Source of the DNA: Mesorhizobium sp. B2-1-1 | Lineage (GTDB): Bacteria > Pseudomonadota > Alphaproteobacteria > Rhizobiales > Rhizobiaceae | Direction of reading: 5' to 3' | DNA: 64,000 nt | Assembly (NCBI RefSeq): GCF_006442975.2 | Contig: NZ_CP083954.1 | Coordinates: 2,611,501-2,675,500, forward strand | Part shown: piece by piece, positions 36,405 through 44,701 of the stretch | Position numbering within the stretch: the first letter of the stretch is position 1 | How the letters are laid out: the number at the start of each line of letters is the position of its first letter | Translations under genes and position numbers: made by a program | Notes under the pieces: generated by a model | Databases searched by the model: none | Told to the model about the DNA's origin: nothing | Seen by the model: the letters and a program-made list of their open reading frames with translations, nothing else

Positions 36405-37826
36405 ATGTTCGGGTCACTGGAAAAGCTCAAGCAACGGCTGTTGCGGCCGCCGCATGCCTATAGGCCGACGACAGAGTCATTCCCCGACATTGACGTCCAG
36501 CGCATTGCACCGGATATGCGGCTTGCGGAGAAAGGCGAGAAGCGGGGCAGGGAGAATCTGCCTCAAAGCGATGACCTACCTTACGATGCCGTTGAAAACG
36601 ATATCATCGAATTGGTCGGAGCCGCCCAGAAACAATCCCACGATCATCTGGAGAACCAACTTGCGGGGTTCAGGCAGCGTCTCATCGACCTCGACTTTGA
36701 ATCGCGCTTTGCCAATATAAAAGCGGCATCCACGGCTGGTCTCTCCGACTTGAAAGCCGAATTGCAGATGGGAATCGATGATCTGCATGGGCTGCGTCGC
36801 GATCTGAAGGAGGCAGAGTCCTGGCATCGTGATTTCAAGGATCAGAACGGGCTTCGCCGGCCCTGCAAGAAGACCACCGCCATCGGTACGACGTTGAAAT
36901 GGCTCTTTGTGGTGGCGCTGGTGATGGCAGAGCTCGTCATCAATGGCGAACTGCTTGCAAAGCGAAACGAGCTCGGGCTGGTCGGCGGCATCGTCGAGGC
37001 GCTGATCTTCGCGATTCTCAATGTCGGCGTCGCGCTGATGTTCGCCCTCTATGGCGTGCGCGAGATCGCGCATCGCTCGATTTTCCGTAAGTTTGTCGGC
37101 ATTCTCGCCATCGCGGCCTATATCGGCGCAGCGATTGCCATCAATCTTGGTCTGGCGCATTACCGCGAGGTTGCCGGAACGATCGCGACCAATGGCGACG
37201 AGGTGATGCGACGCTTGCTAAGCGCGCCATTCGCGCTGAACGAATTTCGCTCCTGGATACTCTTCTTCCTCGGTGTGATGTTTTCACTCTTTGCCCTGAT
37301 CGATGGGCTCAGCATGCGTGACACTTATCCAGGCTACGCCACGGTTGATCACCGGCTTGACGAGGCGCGGGCAAATTATCGAAACAAGCGGCAAGGCCTG
37401 ATCGGCGAGCTTTCCGATGTTCGCAGTGGTTATGAGGACGAACTCGCCGATGCGCGCGCCGACCTCAGCAAGCAGCGGACAGAACACGATGCGATCGTGG
37501 CCCATCGCTCTCGGTTGGTTGGGCTGTTCGACGCCCACCAAGCTCAGCTTGAACGTGCGGCAAACAGCCTGTTCCGAATCTACAGGGACGCCAATATCGC
37601 TGTACGCACGACACCCGCGCCGGAGCGCTTTTCGCGGCCATACCAACTCGGCCGCATCGGCGTCCAGTATTTCCGCGACGGGGAATGGAACAGCGACGAA
37701 TTGCAAGCTTCCATCAAGGATGCGCAAGGCGACCTCGACAAGATGCTGGTCGCCTTGGGTGAACAGTTCGAGGCTGCGTTGAAGCAGTATCGCGAACTGG
37801 ATGTGCTGGTGCCTGAAGCCCAATGA
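36405..37826 (+). CDS. Four-TM coiled-coil membrane protein, first gene of a motor-like operon
   Basis: A 473-aa protein of a family I do not recognise. Residues 1-155 are charged and helical (coiled-coil-prone from about 65). Four membrane segments follow (about 164-185, 192-218, 229-250, 282-303). Residues 315-395 form a strong coiled coil rich in Arg, Asp and Glu, and the C-terminus (400-473) is soluble. The stop overlaps the ATG of the next gene (ATGA), so all four genes are likely made together. Codon choice seems less GC-rich than in neighbours, which hints at transfer; this was judged by eye only. It could be a sensor or scaffold for the MotA/MotB-like pair encoded downstream. Confidence 0.75.
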   Translation: MFGSLEKLKQRLLRPPHAYRPTTESFPDIDVQRIAPDMRLAEKGEKRGRENLPQSDDLPYDAVENDIIELVGAAQKQSHDHLENQLAGFRQRLIDLDFESRFANIKAASTAGLSDLKAELQMGIDDLHGLRRDLKEAESWHRDFKDQNGLRRPCKKTTAIGTTLKWLFVVALVMAELVINGELLAKRNELGLVGGIVEALIFAILNVGVALMFALYGVREIAHRSIFRKFVGILAIAAYIGAAIAINLGLAHYREVAGTIATNGDEVMRRLLSAPFALNEFRSWILFFLGVMFSLFALIDGLSMRDTYPGYATVDHRLDEARANYRNKRQGLIGELSDVRSGYEDELADARADLSKQRTEHDAIVAHRSRLVGLFDAHQAQLERAANSLFRIYRDANIAVRTTPAPERFSRPYQLGRIGVQYFRDGEWNSDELQASIKDAQGDLDKMLVALGEQFEAALKQYRELDVLVPEAQ

Positions 37827-38644
37827 GCGGTCGACGGTCCCGGCGCTCGCCTTCCAACCTTGTCAACTGGGGCTGGATTATTCTATTCGCGCTCGGCCTC
37901 ATTGCCGCCGCGATAGGCTTTACCTACGTCTATGTCTCGGCGCGCTCGCAACTCGTCGAACTTGACGATCGGCTTTGCCCGGTCGTCGGAGCTGCGTCGC
38001 AAACCATCATCCTGATCGATACCACGGATGCAATCGCTGACGTCACCAAACTGAACATCCAGACCCTGCTGCGCGATACCGCCTCCGGCATCCAGCGCGG
38101 TGGCTTGCTCGAGATCAGGGCCCTTACATCAGCGGTACCCTATACGAAAGAACTCTTCTCGCTGTGCAACCCCGGCAATGGCGGCGACCTCAGTGCTTTC
38201 ACCGGCAATGCGGCGCTGGCGCGAGAGCGTTGGCAAGCGGGATTCGGCCAGCCGCTGCTGGTTGCGCTTGAAAAAGCGGTCGAGGCAAACAAGGCCGACA
38301 GCTCGCCGATCATGGCCGGCATTCAGTCGATAGCCGTCAGCCATCTGGTCGCCCAGAAAACGCGTGCGGTCCCCTCGCGGCTGATTGTCGTTTCGGACAT
38401 GTTCGAGAATACCGAATTCTTCTCTCACTACCGCGGCGCCACAGATTTCGATGCCTTCAAAAAGTCGCCCGCGGCAAACCGCTTCGCTACGGATCTCGCT
38501 GGCAGCGATGTGTCGATCTGGCTCATACGCCGGGCGAAGTCGCCCGTCGACAGCGTCGCGTTGATGGCATTCTGGCAGCAGTGGATTGATTACAATCACG
38601 GCGTTTTCAGCTCTGCCAAGTCGTTGCAAGGAGTTGAAGGGTGA
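37823..38644 (+). CDS. Membrane-anchored vWA-like protein
   Basis: A 273-aa protein with a basic N-terminus, one membrane helix (about 15-40) and a soluble domain of about 230 residues. The domain resembles a von Willebrand factor A fold. The first strand ends in ILIDTTDAI (residues 63-71), which replaces the usual MIDAS DxSxS with DTTD, and a later strand reads LIVVSDMFEN (Asp near 192). The final strand is DVSIWLI. The MIDAS is therefore partly conserved. Start and stop overlap both neighbours (ATGA and GTGA). Unrecognised family; the vWA reading is by eye and moderate. Confidence 0.65.
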   Translation: MSGRRSRRSPSNLVNWGWIILFALGLIAAAIGFTYVYVSARSQLVELDDRLCPVVGAASQTIILIDTTDAIADVTKLNIQTLLRDTASGIQRGGLLEIRALTSAVPYTKELFSLCNPGNGGDLSAFTGNAALARERWQAGFGQPLLVALEKAVEANKADSSPIMAGIQSIAVSHLVAQKTRAVPSRLIVVSDMFENTEFFSHYRGATDFDAFKKSPAANRFATDLAGSDVSIWLIRRAKSPVDSVALMAFWQQWIDYNHGVFSSAKSLQGVEG

Positions 38645-39672
38645 GGCGGCCGCGCGTGGCCAGCCGGCAGTTGGACGCTGCGGCGCCACTGGTCTTTATC
38701 GTTTTTACCGGCCTGGGCGCCGCCTACATAGTCGTGGCCAAATCGCTTTCCGTGTCGGCATTCGTCGTTACCTTCGTGCCGATCGCGCTGATGATGGGCT
38801 ACGCGGCGATGATCATGATCGCGCGCGGGCTCCGGCTGCGCGACGACCAAACCGGGGACAACTTCTACTATATGGGCTTCATCTTCACGCTCACCAGCCT
38901 CGCCGTTTCGCTTTACCAGTATGGAGGCGGTGGCGCAGTCGACGAGATCGTGCGCAATTTCGGCATCGCGGTTGCCTCCACCATCGCCGGCATTGCATTT
39001 CGCATCGTCTTCAATCAGCTCCGACGCGACCCCATGGAAGTGGAACGCGTGTCACGTCTCGAGCTCGCAGAAGCATCCCGCAAGGTGCGCCGGGAACTCG
39101 ATGGCATCCTGAGCGAGATGAACCATTTCCAACGCTCCAACCAGCAGATGCTGCAAGAGGGCTATCACGAGATACGAACGCAAGTGGAAACCTCGGCGAA
39201 ATCCCTGGTCCAGTCTCTGGACCTGCTCGCCAAGGAAGCTTCCGAGCACATCAGGGCATCCTCGCTGGCGATGCAGAGCGGAATAGACACCAAGGAGCTG
39301 CGGGGCGGCATCGACCAGACAGCCAAGGCAGTTCACGATATCAACGCCATCCTGACCAGCGCCAGCACGCAGATTGCGACCGCGACACAGATGATGGCCG
39401 ACAAGCTCGCTGGCATGTCGACACCCGACAAGGTCATCGAGGTTCGGCTGGAGCCGGTCGTGGCCGGTTTGCAGCGGGCGATCGAAACCGCCATGAGCGA
39501 TTTCTCTTCCCGTCTTGGCGATGTGGCGGAGCTTCGGCGCGGGCTGGAACAGTCCACGGCGGAAGCGCTTCGGGCCAGCGATGTGCTCGACAAACTTGCG
39601 GCGACATTTGAGGGTTATGATCGAGCGCCGACGCGGCAGGGTCTATTCAGACGGCTCTGGCGTGGCGGCTAA
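38641..39672 (+). CDS. MotA/TolQ-like membrane protein with long coiled-coil tail
   Basis: A 343-aa protein starting at GTG 38641. It has four membrane segments (about 15-34, 40-61, 77-92, 103-125). The third and fourth, GFIFTLTSLAVSLY and NFGIAVASTIAGIAF, have the small-residue pattern of MotA/TolQ/ExbB proton-channel helices. The rest (about 130-325) is a long helical tail rich in Gln, Ala and Glu, as in ZorA. It precedes an OmpA/MotB-like gene, the expected partner of such a channel. Similarity is weak and judged by eye. Confidence 0.65.
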   Translation: MRRPRVASRQLDAAAPLVFIVFTGLGAAYIVVAKSLSVSAFVVTFVPIALMMGYAAMIMIARGLRLRDDQTGDNFYYMGFIFTLTSLAVSLYQYGGGGAVDEIVRNFGIAVASTIAGIAFRIVFNQLRRDPMEVERVSRLELAEASRKVRRELDGILSEMNHFQRSNQQMLQEGYHEIRTQVETSAKSLVQSLDLLAKEASEHIRASSLAMQSGIDTKELRGGIDQTAKAVHDINAILTSASTQIATATQMMADKLAGMSTPDKVIEVRLEPVVAGLQRAIETAMSDFSSRLGDVAELRRGLEQSTAEALRASDVLDKLAATFEGYDRAPTRQGLFRRLWRGG

Positions 39673-39699
39673 AGCGCGTTGCATGGTCAGTGTGGGACG

Positions 39700-40668
39700 A
39701 TGTCGATGAAGATGCCTTCCTCGCTTATCGCCGAAGGGGAACGCGGCCATCGCCGAGGCGTGGTGCTTGGGCTCACAATGGCCGAGCTTCTCCTCCTTCT
39801 GCTTTTCTGCCTCCTTCTGGTCTCGGCCAGCATCGCACAGCGAAAAGATGAGAGGATCGCCGAGCTGCAGGCCTCCGCGAACCTGGACATCACGGTGGGC
39901 CAGCTTGCCGACATGCGTGCCGAACTGGCGCGCCTGCAGGCGCTGTTTCCAAAAGCGGCGCTTCCTTTGCCGCCAGCCAACTGGACCGAGCTCGTTGCGG
40001 CCAAAGCGGTGATCGACGGGCTTACGGAAAAGGGCATCGATGCCGCGCCGACGTCAGATCCGACGCTGCGGAAATTGCTGCTCGAAATCAGCGAAGCCAA
40101 AGCCGCCGACCCCCGTCTGCTGGACCGACTTGAAAAGACGCTCTCGGCCTCCAACGACAGGAGCGCGGACGCTGAATCGTCGATGCAGTGGCCGCCGATG
40201 ATAACGTTGAGCGACGACGGCTATACATTTGAACGTGGCAGCGCTGCTCTCACCGACGCGTTCCGGGCTCGTTTGCAGACCAAGGTCACGGACGACGTTC
40301 TGTCTTTGCTGACACGCTACAAAGTCGATGTCGTCGAGATCGTCGGTCACACGGATGAGCAGAAAATCAATCCGGCCAAGCCGTCCAACCTCGATGCGGT
40401 TGCGATCTCGGCGATGAACGGAGCCAGCGCTATCAGCGATTTGACCCCGGCCGACAATGCGGGGCTGGGGCTCTCGCGCGCTATCGCGGTAGCGAACGCG
40501 CTGATCCAGACGGGACGGCTGGGCAGTGTGAAGATCATTCCGTTGTCAGCGGCACAGCTCGTAATGCCGGGAGACATTATCGCCGATGGCAGCCACGTTG
40601 GCGATGTTCGGGAACGCCGGCGTATCGAGATTCGGGTACGACGGTCCTCGGACGGCGGCACCAATTAA
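39700..40668 (+). CDS. OmpA/MotB-like protein with one TM helix (ZorB-like)
   Basis: A 322-aa protein from ATG 39700 (other ATGs at 39706 and 39712 are possible). One membrane helix is at about 20-44 (GLTMAELLLLLLF), with a Glu at 29 where MotB/TolR/ZorB carry an acidic proton carrier. A helical linker follows. The C-terminal domain (from about 165) matches the OmpA peptidoglycan-binding fold: FERGSAALT, VEIVGHTDEQ (Asp near 219), LGLSRAIAVANAL (Arg near 260) and RRRIEIRV. It should anchor the complex to the cell wall. The gene lies 27 bp after the MotA-like gene. Confidence 0.8.
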   Translation: MSMKMPSSLIAEGERGHRRGVVLGLTMAELLLLLLFCLLLVSASIAQRKDERIAELQASANLDITVGQLADMRAELARLQALFPKAALPLPPANWTELVAAKAVIDGLTEKGIDAAPTSDPTLRKLLLEISEAKAADPRLLDRLEKTLSASNDRSADAESSMQWPPMITLSDDGYTFERGSAALTDAFRARLQTKVTDDVLSLLTRYKVDVVEIVGHTDEQKINPAKPSNLDAVAISAMNGASAISDLTPADNAGLGLSRAIAVANALIQTGRLGSVKIIPLSAAQLVMPGDIIADGSHVGDVRERRRIEIRVRRSSDGGTN

Positions 40669-40819
40669 CGCGGTGATCGCGCGATTCAGCCTGCTTGGCG
40701 GTATCGACAACGACGCCCTTGTTTTGACCGCAGCGCTTTTTCGCAATCGCGTGGCCTGGATCGCAAAGCCTTCGTCGCTTCGCTCCCGCTGCACCGAGGG
40801 ATCGACGAACGGCGCCCAA

Positions 40820-41560
40820 CTACCCCAGCCACCACCATAGCGCCGCGATCACCGCGATAACGGCCGCCACGCTTAGCGCCAGCATGATGTAGGAGCCCTT
40901 GATGATGTCGGCGATGATCTTCTTGATGGCCTCGCGGTCGTTGAGATTGGGGAAGGGCTCGTTCGGTTGCGCCACGTCGAGGAAGTGGCAGAGCGGGGCC
41001 CAGCCTTCGCTGACCTTGAACACCAGCAGCTTTTCCGGCGGCACCGCCGCCTTCACTTCCTCGACATATGCGTTGTAGCGCTCCACGGCCTTGGCGCGGT
41101 TGCCCATGACGCCGGCTAGCGTGCGGCCCCAGATCAGCCTGCGTGACATGTCGCCGAATTTCCGGCCGAACGGCGTCAGCCATTCCAGGATCTTGAACTG
41201 CCAGACATTCTCGGTGAAGTAGATCGTGTCGATGGTGCTCTCGTACCAGGCTTCCGCGCCGCGCGGGTGCAAGGTGAGCAGCACCTTGGCGTCGGGATAG
41301 GCGGCCATCAGTTCGCGCCACACGCAGCAGCCTGGATTGTCGACCGTCGCCTTGTAATTGCCGAATACCCGGCTCCAGTCCTGCTGCGTGCCGGGCGGGC
41401 TGTTGGCCACCTTGCGCCAGAAATCGAGATGGCCCTTGTTGGCCTTGTTCAGGATCACTTCCTGCATGTGGTAGCAGGGCAGGCCGAGCCTGTTCAGCGC
41501 GACGAAGGTCGACCATGTACCGGTGCGCCCGAAGCCGGCCCCGATCAGCGTGAGCGTCAT
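40820..41560 (-). CDS. Sulfotransferase-like protein with C-terminal membrane anchor
   Basis: A 246-aa protein starting MTLTLIGAG, with GGGGGAACAA before the ATG. The P-loop-like GAGFGRTGTWSTF (about 7-19) and the following layout match the sulfotransferase family of the NAD-dependent-epimerase-like or P-loop type (DUF-type, as in plant-fungal 'NAD dependent epimerase' misannotations). The last ~25 residues (YIMLALSVAAVIAVIAALWWWLG) form one membrane helix, so it is probably tail-anchored with the catalytic domain in the cytoplasm. It converges on the operon ending at 40668. Acceptor unknown. Confidence 0.75.
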   Translation of the reverse strand: MTLTLIGAGFGRTGTWSTFVALNRLGLPCYHMQEVILNKANKGHLDFWRKVANSPPGTQQDWSRVFGNYKATVDNPGCCVWRELMAAYPDAKVLLTLHPRGAEAWYESTIDTIYFTENVWQFKILEWLTPFGRKFGDMSRRLIWGRTLAGVMGNRAKAVERYNAYVEEVKAAVPPEKLLVFKVSEGWAPLCHFLDVAQPNEPFPNLNDREAIKKIIADIIKGSYIMLALSVAAVIAVIAALWWWLG

Positions 41561-41915
41561 TTGTTCCCCCGACCAAACCAAGGCCGCGTGCTCGCGCCCA
41601 AAAAGGACGCCGCGGCAACCCTAGGCATGCCCTGCGCGACAAGGACGCCGCGCTGCAGGATCGATTTGCTCGCTTGCATCGATCTGCTGGCAACACGTTG
41701 CGCCTCGGCCGGCATTTGCGCAACAGATTTCTATGGAGCCTGTGTGAGAGGACCGCTGTTGACGTCGGACGATGATAGAAGAAGACGCATTGCCGTCTTG
41801 AACGGCGCGGAGCGGATCAGCGTGATGTCCACGCCTCTAGGTGAGACGTTGCCGTTATCGACGCTTTCGCAAAATCAAACGGAGGGCGGGCAGCGCCGCT
41901 GCCCGCCCTCGCAGT
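41561..41915. other. 355-bp gap holding the yghU terminator
   Basis: The region lies between the yghU stop and the sulfotransferase start, both minus strand. Apart from the hairpin at 41882-41910 and a short direct repeat (GGACGCCGCG, twice near 41607 and 41643), I see nothing that looks like a gene. Confidence 0.5.
41882..41910 (-). terminator. Terminator of yghU
   Basis: GAGGGCGGGCAGC (41882-41894) and GCTGCCCGCCCTC (41898-41910) form a 13-bp perfect stem with a 3-base loop, followed on the minus strand by a T-rich stretch (GTTTGATTTT). It sits five bases after the stop. Confidence 0.8.
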
Positions 41916-42782
41916 TCACTCAGCCGCGAGCTTGTCCTGCGTGTTCGTGTCGAAATCGCTGGCGTCGTGGCGTTCGTGCAGCTGCATCGCGGGTTCGCCG
42001 AAGGCGCGGTTGACCATGCGTCCGCGCTTGACCGCGGGGCGCTCGTCGATCGCCTTCGCCCAGCGCTGCACGTTTTTATAGTCCTGCACCGAAAGGAACT
42101 CGCCGGAATCATTATACATGCGGCCGAGCGCCAGTCCGCCATACCAGGGCCAGACCGCCATGTCGGCGATCGAGTAGCCGGCGCCGGAAAGATATTCGGT
42201 CTCGGCCAGGCGGCGGTCGAGCACGTCGAGCTGGCGCTTGGTTTCCATGGCAAAGCGGTCGATGGCGTATTCGATCTTGGTCGGCGCGTACGCATAGAAA
42301 TGACCGAAGCCGCCGCCGAGATAAGGGGCAGAGCCCATCTGCCAGAACAGCCAGGACAGGGTCTCGGCGCGCGCCGGCTGGTCGGTCGGCAGGAACTCGC
42401 CGAACTTTTCGGCGAGATAGGTGAGGATCGAACCCGACTCGAAGACGCGGATGGGCGTGGCGCCGCTGCGGTCCATCAGTGCGGGGATCTTGGAGTTCGG
42501 ATTGACCTCGACGAAGCCGCTGCCGAACTGGTCGCCATCGTTGATCCTGATCAGCCAGGCGTCGTATTCGGCGCCCTTGTGGCCAAGCGCCAGCAGTTCC
42601 TCCAGCATGATCGTCACCTTGACGCCGTTCGGCGTCGCCAGCGAATAGAGCTGCAACGGGTGCTTGCCCACCGGCAGCACCTTGTCATGCGTCGGGCCGG
42701 CGATCGGGCGGTTGATGCTGGCGAAGGCGCCGCCGCTCGGCTTGTTCCAGGTCCATACTTTCGGCGGAGTGTATTCGGTCAT
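41916..42782 (-). CDS. yghU: Glutathione-dependent disulfide-bond oxidoreductase, YghU type
   Basis: A 288-aa member of the nu-class GST family starting MTEYTPPKVW. The family pattern is clear: an N-terminal extension ending near LPVGKHPLQLYSLATPNGVKV, the thioredoxin-like domain with NPNSKIPAL and FESGSILTYLAEKFG, and the helical domain with GGGFGHFYAYAP. It has disulfide reductase activity toward small thiols, with weak transferase activity, in characterised homologues. It is a single-gene unit with its own terminator. Confidence 0.93.
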   Translation of the reverse strand: MTEYTPPKVWTWNKPSGGAFASINRPIAGPTHDKVLPVGKHPLQLYSLATPNGVKVTIMLEELLALGHKGAEYDAWLIRINDGDQFGSGFVEVNPNSKIPALMDRSGATPIRVFESGSILTYLAEKFGEFLPTDQPARAETLSWLFWQMGSAPYLGGGFGHFYAYAPTKIEYAIDRFAMETKRQLDVLDRRLAETEYLSGAGYSIADMAVWPWYGGLALGRMYNDSGEFLSVQDYKNVQRWAKAIDERPAVKRGRMVNRAFGEPAMQLHERHDASDFDTNTQDKLAAE

Positions 42783-43019
42783 CGCGGGGCCTCGTATTGT
42801 GGGGGAGAGACAGGTTGGAAGCGGGACTGGCAGTTGCACCTACAGCTAGGGCTGCAAACGGGAAAGTTCAACTTGCGTTGAACTATTGTCAATGACCATG
42901 CCTCTCATCTTCCCTTTGGGCTTCGAAAGGATGGAGGGGATGCCCCCCAACCCCTTGCGCCTTGGTTCGCGTGCCATACCTATAGGAACGTGACCCCCAA
43001 GCCCGTCCAGGACAAGAGC

Positions 43020-43925
43020 ATGCCCATCAATCCCAACAGACGCTCCGTCGTGGCGGTGCGCGCCACCATTCCAGACGATGCCTTCACTGCCGGGGCATTG
43101 GGCACGCTGCGCGAAGGCAGCGGCGTCGTTATCCGCGACAATGGGTTGGTGCTGACCATCGGCTATCTCATTACCGAGGCGGAAGAGGTGTGGCTTACGA
43201 CCCATGACGGCCGCGTCGTGCCTGCGCATGCGCTGGCCTACGACCAGGAATCGGGCTTTGGCCTGGTTCAGGCGCTGGCGCCGCTTGGCCTGCCGGCGGT
43301 GGCGCTGGGCGACGCCGGCAGGGCCAGGATCGGGGATAGCGTGGTGCTCGCCGACGGCATCGGCCAGTCGGTTCAGGCCAGGATCGTCACCAAGCAGGAA
43401 TTCGCCGGCTATTGGGAATATCTGCTCGAGGAAGCGATCTTCATCGCGCCGGCGCATCCTTCCTGGGGCGGCGCGGCGCTGTTCGATGCAAAGGGCGCGC
43501 TGCTCGGCGTCGGGTCGCTGCGCCTGCAGATGAGCCGCAACGGCGAGGTCGCCGATATCAACATGGTGGTGCCGATCGACCTGTTGCCGCCGATCCTCGA
43601 CGATCTCCTGACGCGCGGCCAGGTGGCGCGGCCGCCACGGCCATGGCTCGGCGCCCTCTCGGCCGAAAGCGACGGCCGGGTGGTGGTGATGAGCGTGACC
43701 GAAGGCGGTCCGGCCGCCAAGGCGGGCCTGCGCGAGGGCGACGTCATCTCCGACATACGAGACGGCGCGGTCGACGGGCTGGCCGATTTCTATCGCAAGC
43801 TATGGGACAGCGGTTCGGCCGGCGCCGAGATCCCGATGCGGGTCCTGCGCGACGGCCGTGAAACCTGGCTGCGCGTCAAATCCGCCGATCGCGACAGTTT
43901 CCTGAAGAAGCCGCAGTTGCAGTGA
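43020..43925 (+). CDS. HtrA/DegP-like PDZ protein lacking the protease triad
   Basis: About 301 aa from ATG 43020 (AGGACAAGAGC upstream); GTG 42990 is an alternative that adds 10 residues. The chymotrypsin-like domain (about 5-175) keeps the fold markers GSGVVI and LGDAG, but the catalytic positions have changed. The His in NNHVV is replaced by Tyr (IGYLI), the Asp in SDIAL by Gly (SGFGL), and the Ser in GNSGGPL by Trp (PSWGGAAL). A PDZ domain follows (about 195-285, with PWLGAL and GPAAKAGLREGDVI). There is no signal peptide. It is likely a peptide-binding scaffold or chaperone rather than a protease. Confidence 0.85.
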   Translation: MPINPNRRSVVAVRATIPDDAFTAGALGTLREGSGVVIRDNGLVLTIGYLITEAEEVWLTTHDGRVVPAHALAYDQESGFGLVQALAPLGLPAVALGDAGRARIGDSVVLADGIGQSVQARIVTKQEFAGYWEYLLEEAIFIAPAHPSWGGAALFDAKGALLGVGSLRLQMSRNGEVADINMVVPIDLLPPILDDLLTRGQVARPPRPWLGALSAESDGRVVVMSVTEGGPAAKAGLREGDVISDIRDGAVDGLADFYRKLWDSGSAGAEIPMRVLRDGRETWLRVKSADRDSFLKKPQLQ

Positions 43926-43978
43926 GCGCGTTACCTTCTCGACAGCAGAGAAGGAAAGCTCACAGCCCAGTCTAAAAG

Positions 43979-44014
43979 AAAAAGCCGCCGTCGCTTGCGC
44001 GAGGGCGGCTTTTT
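43979..44014. terminator. Bidirectional terminator
   Basis: AAAAAGCCGCC...CGC, loop TTGC, GCG...GGCGGCTTTTT. The stem has one 2-base mismatch and is flanked by A-run and T-run, so it can stop both the PDZ gene (plus) and the His-rich gene (minus). Confidence 0.85.
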
Positions 44015-44091
44015 CCTGGAGGACGTCAGGAAGGTAAGCGGTCAAAGAGAATCAAGATGCGGCTCTATCTCGTTGTTCGGGCTTGAGAAGA

Positions 44092-44358
44092 TCAAGCCGC
44101 GGCCTTGTGCTTCCTGACGGCGTGCTTGTGGCTGTGCTTGCGTACAGGCTTCTTCACATGCCTGCTGGTGTGCTTGCGATGCTTGACATGCTTGTGCGCG
44201 GCTGCCTTGACCGGCTTCTTCACGGCAGCGGCAGCGAGCGGAGCCGCGGTCGAGGCTGCCGTGGTGGCGGCCGTGTTGACGGTGCTGGCGCCGAGAACCG
44301 GCATTGCGAGACCGAGTGCAATGGCCAGGCCGAGCGCGGAGAGGAGGGGCTTGTTCAT
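44092..44358 (-). CDS. Small secreted His/Lys/Ala-rich protein
   Basis: An 88-aa protein starting MNKPLLSALG with a signal peptide (cleavage near residue 24). The mature part begins with an Ala/Thr stretch and ends in about 45 residues dominated by Lys, His, Ala and Val, with nine His in motifs such as AHKHVKHRKH and KHSHKH. It may bind metal or polyanions in the periplasm. AAGGAAGCC precedes the ATG. It lies downstream of a frameshifted secreted gene on the same strand. The family is not recognised. Confidence 0.7.
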   Translation of the reverse strand: MNKPLLSALGLAIALGLAMPVLGASTVNTAATTAASTAAPLAAAAVKKPVKAAAHKHVKHRKHTSRHVKKPVRKHSHKHAVRKHKAAA

Positions 44359-44390
44359 GAAAGGCTTCCTTGTTTCAAAGATGGTGGACG

Positions 44391-44701
44391 TCACTGGTTC
44401 AGGTCGACCGGTGTCACGCCCAGAAGCTTCGAGGCCTTGGCGAAGGTACGGATGCCCTGCGCCTCCTTGCGTTCGGCACAAAAACGGCTGGCCTTGTTCT
44501 GGAGCGCGGTTGCCTCGGCCAGATGGATCGCACTGGCACCGATGTCGTTTTTCGTCTCGATGGCTCTGTCGAATTGAAGACCGAGCCGGCTGCAAGACTC
44601 GCTCCGGGTAACCGCGCTTCCGCACCCGACGGTGCGACCGCATTGATGGCAAACGAAATGCCAAGCAGGGCACCCATCCATCCGGTCGAACGTGGTTTCA
44701 T
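44391..44701 (-). pseudogene. Small secreted protein gene with a frameshift
   Basis: Read from ATG 44701, the frame gives a good signal peptide (MKPRSTGWMGALLGISFAIN... to about residue 30) and continues as EARLPGASLAAG. Then it becomes Arg/Pro/Ser-rich nonsense. Another frame, entered around 44575-44600, continues sensibly to a stop at 44391 with LQFDRAIETKND, IHLAEATAL, ASRFCAERKEAQG and FAKASKLLGV. A single -1 shift (or +2) joins both parts into a ~100-aa secreted protein. This is either a real inactivation or a sequencing error. Confidence 0.5.
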
